From the NCBI GenBank assembly GCA_019752295.1, contig JAIEMK010000035.1, forward strand, positions 1 through 51,864: DNA of 51,864 nucleotides. Direction: 5' to 3'. Position numbers and translations under genes: made by a program. Under the pieces are notes generated by a model. That model saw only the letters and a list, made by a program, of their open reading frames with translations, did not search any database and was not told the origin of the DNA. Origin of the DNA: Chitinophagaceae bacterium. Lineage in GTDB: Bacteria; Bacteroidota; Bacteroidia; Chitinophagales; Chitinophagaceae. Shown here piece by piece: positions 47,353 to 51,864 of this stretch (positions within the stretch are counted from its first letter, which is position 1; every line of letters begins with the position of its first letter).

Positions 47353-48336
47353 TTATATAATTATATGCTGAAATATCTCTGGAGAATCTTTTCCTAAAAT
47401 CAGAATTACCTCCAGGATTTTTTGACTGAGATTGACTGACCCTGTATGGAAAATTTCTTTTTGTTTTTCCTTATTATCAATATATTTTATTAAAGAATTC
47501 TGAGGCTGGTCATTTAATGAAATAAACGATGTATATATCTTAATAATCTCATCCACCAAAGGTTCCAGTTCAATGGTATAACGTTTTAATTCAACCAATC
47601 TTTGTATGGGTTTCATTTTTATAATTTCAAATATAAAATCTTCGGTCAACGTTTTATGCCTTGACATTACCAGCATAATAAAAGAATAGCAGGCAATTTT
47701 TTTACTGAAGATCACTTTAAAATTATAGACATGACCCCATTCATTTTTCTCATCATCATTCTTTTGATACAAACCATATAAATGAAGCGTTTTCCAGTAG
47801 CGAATAATATCATTTACCAGGAAAACGGGTGTAAATCCCAAGGGGCTTATATACAAATCGTTGTTACAATATGCCGATACAATCGTTTTCCCGGCCTCAT
47901 AATAAAAATCCTCGTTATACACAGGGCACCCTTCCAACAGAAGAGACATTCTTGCAGTAAGCGATCCATTGCCGTCATCATCAGGAATTCCTAACTCCTC
48001 AATTATATTTTCAAGGTAATGTATATTCAAAAATTCACCGTCATTGCTAAAAGAAGGAAATCCCAATTCAGCGATTATCCTTATCAGTTCTGCATCAATG
48101 ATCGTTTTTGATAATTTTGAAACCTTTTGTGTTTCTTGTTTACCTGATTTTATTAAGAACAAATCAATACCTGAAAAAGGATTCCCTTCATGTCGTCCAA
48201 GTGCCCCACCAACATAAATGCACAAACCTGTATACTTTTTTAATTCATTAATCTTGCTGATTTGAAATATTATTTTATTTAATTTGTCAGTAGAATATTT
48301 CTTGTAATTTTCTATTATTTCGGCCGGAAGATGCAT
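47353..48336 (-). CDS. Nucleotidyltransferase-fold protein, possibly inactive
   Basis: A 327-residue soluble protein. Residues about 36-57 read as a nucleotidyltransferase-like GG-x(n)-D motif (YVGGALGRHEGNPFSG then IDLFLI), as in GlnD/DUF294 or aminoglycoside-type enzymes. The usual SDxDL has become SGIDL, so the first metal-binding Asp seems to be missing. The C-terminal half is helical and has no motif I know. If active it could adenylylate a small molecule or protein; if not, it may be a binding or regulatory relic. It lies between a PhyH dioxygenase and prephenate dehydrogenase (54- and 67-bp gaps), so it belongs to the transcript. No role can be assigned from sequence. Confidence 0.55.
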   Translation of the reverse strand: MHLPAEIIENYKKYSTDKLNKIIFQISKINELKKYTGLCIYVGGALGRHEGNPFSGIDLFLIKSGKQETQKVSKLSKTIIDAELIRIIAELGFPSFSNDGEFLNIHYLENIIEELGIPDDDGNGSLTARMSLLLEGCPVYNEDFYYEAGKTIVSAYCNNDLYISPLGFTPVFLVNDIIRYWKTLHLYGLYQKNDDEKNEWGHVYNFKVIFSKKIACYSFIMLVMSRHKTLTEDFIFEIIKMKPIQRLVELKRYTIELEPLVDEIIKIYTSFISLNDQPQNSLIKYIDNKEKQKEIFHTGSVNLSQKILEVILILGKDSPEIFQHIII

Positions 48337-48390
48337 GTATAATGCTTTTATATATAAGATCGCAGACTATCCTGTGGTTTTCAGCAAAAC

Positions 48391-49221
48391 CTAGAACCCG
48401 CGTAATGGTACCTTTTTTCTCTGTAACCAGTTATTTTCCGGGTATACTGCTTTACTGTTGATAGTATGAATAGCATATGCCTGGCGGGAATGTTTACTGG
48501 TATTGTGCAAACTTAAATGCGGTAATAAACCATGCAGTACGATACAGGCTCCCTTTTTCACCTCCAATGGGATTAAGTCATTATCAGGGATCGGGCTAGT
48601 GTCTAATTTTTCTATACCTGTAGTACCATCGTCTTTTCGGTAAAAACGTTGCCTCAACGATGTATGATGCCCGCCTGGCTTTGCCCACAAGCAGCCATTT
48701 TCGATAGTTGCATCTTCAAGGGCAAACCAGAAGCCAATACACGAATCAGGCTCAGTATATGTAAAAGTTGAATCCTGATGTAAGGATAACCCTCCGCCTA
48801 TCCGGGCATGTTTAAAGATGTATACACTCTGGATGATAATATAATCTTTCAATTCAAGATCAATGGTAGCAAGTTGTCTGAGTTTTTCAGAGTGAGAAAA
48901 ATTATCAAATACTGGATCAAGATCGTGCAGGGCGTATCCAATTCGGCTCAGGTAATTTCCTGCCGGCTGGCGCAATGTATCATTCTCGTCAAAGGCATCG
49001 TTTTCAAAAAAATAAGAAATGTTATCCCCTGAGGCAAGAAAATAATCATTACTCGCCTTGGACTGATTCGATGTCTGAAAAAGGGAAACCTGGTCTTGCC
49101 CTTTGAGTGACTCAGAAAGTAGCCTTGCCCTTTCTATTAATTTGTCGCATTCTTCAGGCGTGTTAAATGAATCTAAAATCAGGAATCCATTTTTGAAGAA
49201 TTCCTCTTTTTTACAGTTCAT
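48391..49221 (-). CDS. PhyH-family dioxygenase, PHYHD1-like
   Basis: A 276-residue Fe(II)/2-oxoglutarate oxygenase. The iron motif is HQD in LSLHQDSTF (about residue 148), the distal His lies in LLPHLSLHNTS and the 2-oxoglutarate Arg in HSRQAYAIH. The phrases GFWFALEDATIENGCLW and the LHNTSKHSRQAY region resemble the PHYHD1 branch, distinct from the PhyH at 6823-7659. It probably hydroxylates the acyl chain, an amino acid precursor or the finished peptide. It is the second gene of the run, after the thioesterase (186-bp gap). Confidence 0.84.
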   Translation of the reverse strand: MNCKKEEFFKNGFLILDSFNTPEECDKLIERARLLSESLKGQDQVSLFQTSNQSKASNDYFLASGDNISYFFENDAFDENDTLRQPAGNYLSRIGYALHDLDPVFDNFSHSEKLRQLATIDLELKDYIIIQSVYIFKHARIGGGLSLHQDSTFTYTEPDSCIGFWFALEDATIENGCLWAKPGGHHTSLRQRFYRKDDGTTGIEKLDTSPIPDNDLIPLEVKKGACIVLHGLLPHLSLHNTSKHSRQAYAIHTINSKAVYPENNWLQRKKVPLRGF

Positions 49222-49407
49222 AGTGTACGATTTTAAAAATGAAAATTCACGTTAGAACATATTCAGTTGACTAAAAATTACTTTTGCCAAAAACAATCAC
49301 ACAGAACCCTGCCACATCATATTAAAACTGATATTCTTTTTTACAAACTATTACAGCAATTACAACATTAAATTTGAATAATTAAACCCTGATAAAAGCC
49401 AGCATTA

Positions 49408-50097
49408 CTATTGAAGGCTGTCATAGCATTTTTCTATTATGTCAACGATACTCTGTGGATAAGAATGAATAAAAAAGTGATCCCCGTTAAATATTTTAAA
49501 GCTGAACGAAGACTTAGTAAATTTTTCCCAGTTAGTGATGCTATCTACATTTTCTTCTTTATCACCCATCATGGCATATATTGGGACGTTCACAATACAG
49601 TCGTCAAGTGCATTTTTCTCTACCACTTCAAAATCAGCACGTAAAATTGGAAGATAATAATTCATTAACTCGGGGTCTTCACAAAAACCCGGTGGCATTC
49701 CCCCAAGATCAGTCAACTCTTGTATTAAATGTCTGTCCTCTAACGAATGCCAACTCCTGCCCATATTAACCCCAGGGCCAGCGCTCCCGCTTACAAAAAG
49801 AAATGCTGGCGATTGATGCATTATTTCCATTCTAATAACTATACCCAGAGCGAGGTATGCCCCCATGCTGTGTCCGAATAACATACATGGAGAGCCATTA
49901 CGTAACTTAGTAATCTGTTGAACTAAATCAGATACTGCTGAATCAAAATCTTTTAATAAAAGTTCATTTGATCTTTTACCTCTTCCTGGGAGCTCTAAGG
50001 GAACGACTTCGAGCTTTTTTAGAAGTGGTGTCATAAATCGAAATGAATAATAGTTCCCTCCGGCAAAATGCAATAAAAACAATTGTGGCTTTCCCAT
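49408..50097 (-). CDS. Type II thioesterase
   Basis: A 229-residue alpha/beta hydrolase. The catalytic triad is S77 (FGHSMGAYL), D179 (MMGDKEEN) and H207 (NGDHFFIH). The opening LFLLHFAGGN and LELPGRGKR are standard for stand-alone NRPS/PKS editing thioesterases such as GrsT or SrfAD. It removes misprimed acyl groups from carrier proteins. It is not fused to the assembly line, and no integrated TE exists, so a part in product release cannot be excluded. It is the first gene of the minus-strand run and the promoter should lie just upstream (above 50100). Confidence 0.92.
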   Translation of the reverse strand: MGKPQLFLLHFAGGNYYSFRFMTPLLKKLEVVPLELPGRGKRSNELLLKDFDSAVSDLVQQITKLRNGSPCMLFGHSMGAYLALGIVIRMEIMHQSPAFLFVSGSAGPGVNMGRSWHSLEDRHLIQELTDLGGMPPGFCEDPELMNYYLPILRADFEVVEKNALDDCIVNVPIYAMMGDKEENVDSITNWEKFTKSSFSFKIFNGDHFFIHSYPQSIVDIIEKCYDSLQ

Positions 50098-50769
50098 CTT
50101 ATCAATACATTATCACTCTATCTATTTTATATTTTCCCTGATTGATTGAAAAAAAATATGATAATATGTAAACGACTCTTATATTTTTAGCGGACCTATC
50201 AAGATTCTGTTAATCCAAAGTAGAAATTAATCACTAAGCATGCCTTCGGCTATGTAACTCACATTTTGAGTTTTCTAAAGAGAAAGTCTACAATAAATAA
50301 ATACTTTAGGAATCAATCCCACATAGGTATCTGCACACTCAAGATTCTATCAAATAGCGAAAAGTCTTAGCTAATGATAAATAAGCACGACTATTTTTCA
50401 ACAGCCATGAGATAAATAATAATTGTTGGGGGAGTAAAAAATAATTGTTGGGGGAGTAAAAAAAATCTGGTTACATAAATTTTTTCAAATTAAGAAACCG
50501 GAGTAAATATATTATTTATTAATAAATTACAAAATATTTTTTTTCGGGCGCAAACAGCCTCCGCAATATCCAAACCAGTTCAACAACCCTAAAAATAGTA
50601 TATTACAGGAGTATCCCATGTTAAATAAAAAAGAATTTATTACAATACTTGTTATCAGAAATTCTAAAAACCTGAACTCAGGGATTGACTATTACCAATG
50701 CTAATGAATGGACAGGTAAAAATTAAATAAGCTTTGGAAGTCTCAGTGTTTCGATAAAAATAAAATTAA
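50098..50769. other. AT-rich upstream region of the cluster
   Basis: About 670 bp without a credible gene. It should contain the promoter driving the thioesterase and following genes towards the left, but I see no clear CAAAnnTA (reverse of TAnnTTTG) at a fitting distance. Two short stem-loops lie at 50239-50253 (CATGCC with GGCTATG, one bulge) and 50256-50272 (AACTCA / TGAGTT, loop CATTT). A 22-bp tandem duplication lies at 50419-50462 and is listed separately. Confidence 0.5.
50419..50462. repeat. Perfect 22-bp tandem duplication
   Basis: Two adjacent identical 22-base copies (50419-50440 and 50441-50462) contain the core TTGTTGGGGGAGTAAAA. The G5 run stands out in a region otherwise almost free of GC. 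It is about 320 bp upstream of the first cluster gene. It might be a tandem operator or regulator-binding site, a slippage duplication, or a trace of a mobile element. With only two copies and no spacer it is not a CRISPR. Confidence 0.85.
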
Positions 50770-51269
50770 TAATTATGCAAATGTCTGGAGTGTAATATAG
50801 AAAAAAGTGCTTGCAGAGAGATTATAAATTCAAACAAGGACACAACTGAAGATGAGATCAATAGATTAAAACAAAAAATCAACTTCCCATATGATTACAA
50901 TTATAAAACAAAAAAATATGAAGCAATCTCTGAGATCGATTTTAAAAATCGCTATCCCTTTGCTTACGCATATTTGGAAATCCCATCAAGTAAAATTTCT
51001 GCGTTGTCTTCTGGTGAATTTGTAGATATGGTGGCAGATGATCCACAAGAAAAAATTAAACTTAAAATGTTTCACTCACAGATTATCCATGATTTAGAAT
51101 CGGCAAACAAGGGAATGGAATCATTTAAGCCAATTCCCACAGTTGAAACGGTCAATCAATATCAAGTGATAGATAAGTTCTTTCAGATCAATATGATGTT
51201 CATTCACTAATTGAAAAGGAGCTAAAGAGACTTATAGCACTAAAAGGAAAAGATAGAATCCTGAGTTGA
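50770..51269 (+). pseudogene. Degenerate ORF of unknown family, frameshifted
   Basis: Reading from 50773 the plus strand stays open to the stop at 51208-51210, with protein-like content: a Cys-rich start (CKCLEC), DEINRLKQKINFPYDY, then SSGEFVDMVADDPQEK. There is no ATG near the beginning; the first usable start would be a TTG at 50974, inside the conserved-looking stretch. Near 51180-51186 a one-base shift joins it to a further open stretch (DQYDVHSLIEKELKRLIAL) ending at 51269. Missing start plus frameshift suggest a decayed gene. I do not recognise the family. A sequencing error would be the alternative explanation for the shift. Confidence 0.45.
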
Positions 51270-51341
51270 TTTCAACAGAGAGCAAGTGAGTCAATTTCTG
51301 TAAATTCAAAAAAAATAAAACATTCAATAAATCATTTGTAG

Positions 51342-51659
51342 ATGCTCAAGTGTAACACGATGAAGGAAAAACTTCCGCAATATGAAGGAAATGTACACCT
51401 TATGAAAAGTACATATGAAAAGTTAGTAGTATTAAATGAAGATTTTTCAATCACTGATATCCCTGATCATCATCTTAATGCTCCCGTTGAAGTTTTTTCA
51501 TGGGTAGAGATTTTATCTGATAAAGAGTTAAAAGAAATTAAACAAACCATTCTGGCACTTTTTAGGGAAAAAGTTTCAAAACAATGCGTAGCATCAAAAG
51601 AAGATTTGATCTTAACTAAAGAAAAAATCGAAAACTATACACCTGTTCAAAAAGCTTAA
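51342..51659 (+). CDS. Small hypothetical protein
   Basis: A 105-residue, charged, mostly helical protein without signal peptide or membrane helix, ending near YTPVQKA. A start at 51360 (MKEKLPQYEG) is as likely as 51342. No motif is recognised. It follows the frameshifted remnant at 50770-51269 on the same strand and is similar in composition, so it may be a surviving member or another piece of the same old locus. Confidence 0.4.
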   Translation: MLKCNTMKEKLPQYEGNVHLMKSTYEKLVVLNEDFSITDIPDHHLNAPVEVFSWVEILSDKELKEIKQTILALFREKVSKQCVASKEDLILTKEKIENYTPVQKA

Positions 51660-51734
51660 TGGTTAAATTCGAAATTTTTAGCTGTTAACTAGAAATGAAA
51701 AAATGTCCAAAAGTGCTTTTTTTTAGTTAAAAAT

Positions 51735-51797
51735 TAAGAATTAAGGAGTTTTCTATGAAAACAATAAAAGGCAAACTTAAATAATTCTTAATTCTTA
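51735..51797 (+). other. Nine-codon ORF enclosed by an inverted repeat
   Basis: TAAGAATTAAG (51735-51745) pairs perfectly with CTTAATTCTTA (51787-51797), extendable inward by a G-U and an A-T pair. The loop holds AAGGAG (51743-51748, partly in the stem), six bases, then ATG at 51755 and MKTIKGKLK followed by TAA at 51782-51784. A good Shine-Dalgarno is rare in this window. It could be a leader peptide with a sequestered ribosome site, or a chance AT-rich palindrome; the window ends before any downstream gene is visible. Confidence 0.3.
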
Positions 51798-51864
51798 TTT
51801 ATACTGAGGCTTTTTTTATGCGGTTATTTATATATTAAACCAGCTTCAATTTTTAACTCTTAAT

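Noticed and set aside
3589..50097. MbtH-like protein, PPTase or transcriptional regulator
   Set aside because: Looked for in small ORFs and gaps; none found. These functions must be encoded elsewhere or not be needed.
50419..50462. CRISPR repeat
   Set aside because: Only two copies, directly adjacent, without spacers or cas genes.

Overview
The window is an AT-rich bacterial segment that looks like Bacteroidota (Chitinophagaceae or Sphingobacteriaceae type). The evidence is a TonB-dependent receptor with a carboxypeptidase-like N-terminal extension, poor Shine-Dalgarno signals, and NRPS proteins with the low-GC, Asn/Ile/Lys-rich composition seen in that phylum. Genus cannot be fixed from sequence alone. 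Nearly everything between about 3.6 and 50.1 kb is on the minus strand with short gaps or overlaps. It forms one large hybrid NRPS-PKS lipopeptide cluster, transcribed from about 50.1 kb down towards 3.6 kb.

Layout in transcription order. At 50.1-43.5 kb are accessory genes: a type II thioesterase, a PhyH-family dioxygenase, a nucleotidyltransferase-like protein, prephenate dehydrogenase, prolyl oligopeptidase and a small membrane protein. At 43.3-33.3 kb is the first assembly-line block: NRPS (C-A-T), PKS (KS-AT-ACP), NRPS (C-A-T). At 33.3-29.5 kb is an amino acid cassette (aminotransferase, hydroxymandelate synthase, FAD oxidase) which, with the prephenate dehydrogenase, would make 4-hydroxyphenylglycine (Hpg). 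At 29.4-24.6 kb is an NRPS (C-A-T) ending in an extra condensation-like domain. At 24.5-21.0 kb are two half-ABC exporters forming an asymmetric heterodimer. At 20.9-8.8 kb is the loading block: FAAL-ACP, NRPS (C-A-T-C-A-T), NRPS (C-A-T). At 8.8-3.6 kb are a SyrP-like TauD dioxygenase, a PhyH dioxygenase, a fused trehalose-phosphate synthase/phosphatase and a glycosyltransferase-like protein. To the left are a plus-strand membrane protein paralogous to the one at 43.5 kb, and a TonB-dependent receptor.

How they work together (inference). Five NRPS proteins start with a TubC_N-like docking domain. Every protein expected to hand over to such a partner ends in a short beta-branched tail (ITI, ITI, III, TII, FVI), while the NRPS expected to feed the PKS does not. 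This supports the order FAAL-ACP, 2193-aa NRPS, 1123-aa NRPS, 1142-aa NRPS, PKS, 1151-aa NRPS, 1606-aa NRPS. Hand-read specificity codes suggest fatty acyl, Ala, Thr, Asp (probably beta-hydroxylated by the adjacent TauD enzyme), Hpg, one unreduced malonate unit, then two residues I cannot assign. There is no E domain and no integrated TE. Release would fall to the terminal C-like domain, whose HHxxxDG motif reads PHVNSDA.

The right end (50.1-51.9 kb) is AT-rich. It holds a perfect 22-bp tandem duplication, a frameshifted ORF remnant, a small hypothetical gene and a 9-codon ORF enclosed by an inverted repeat. I saw no rRNA, tRNA, CRISPR array, transposase, PPTase, MbtH-like gene or transcriptional regulator.
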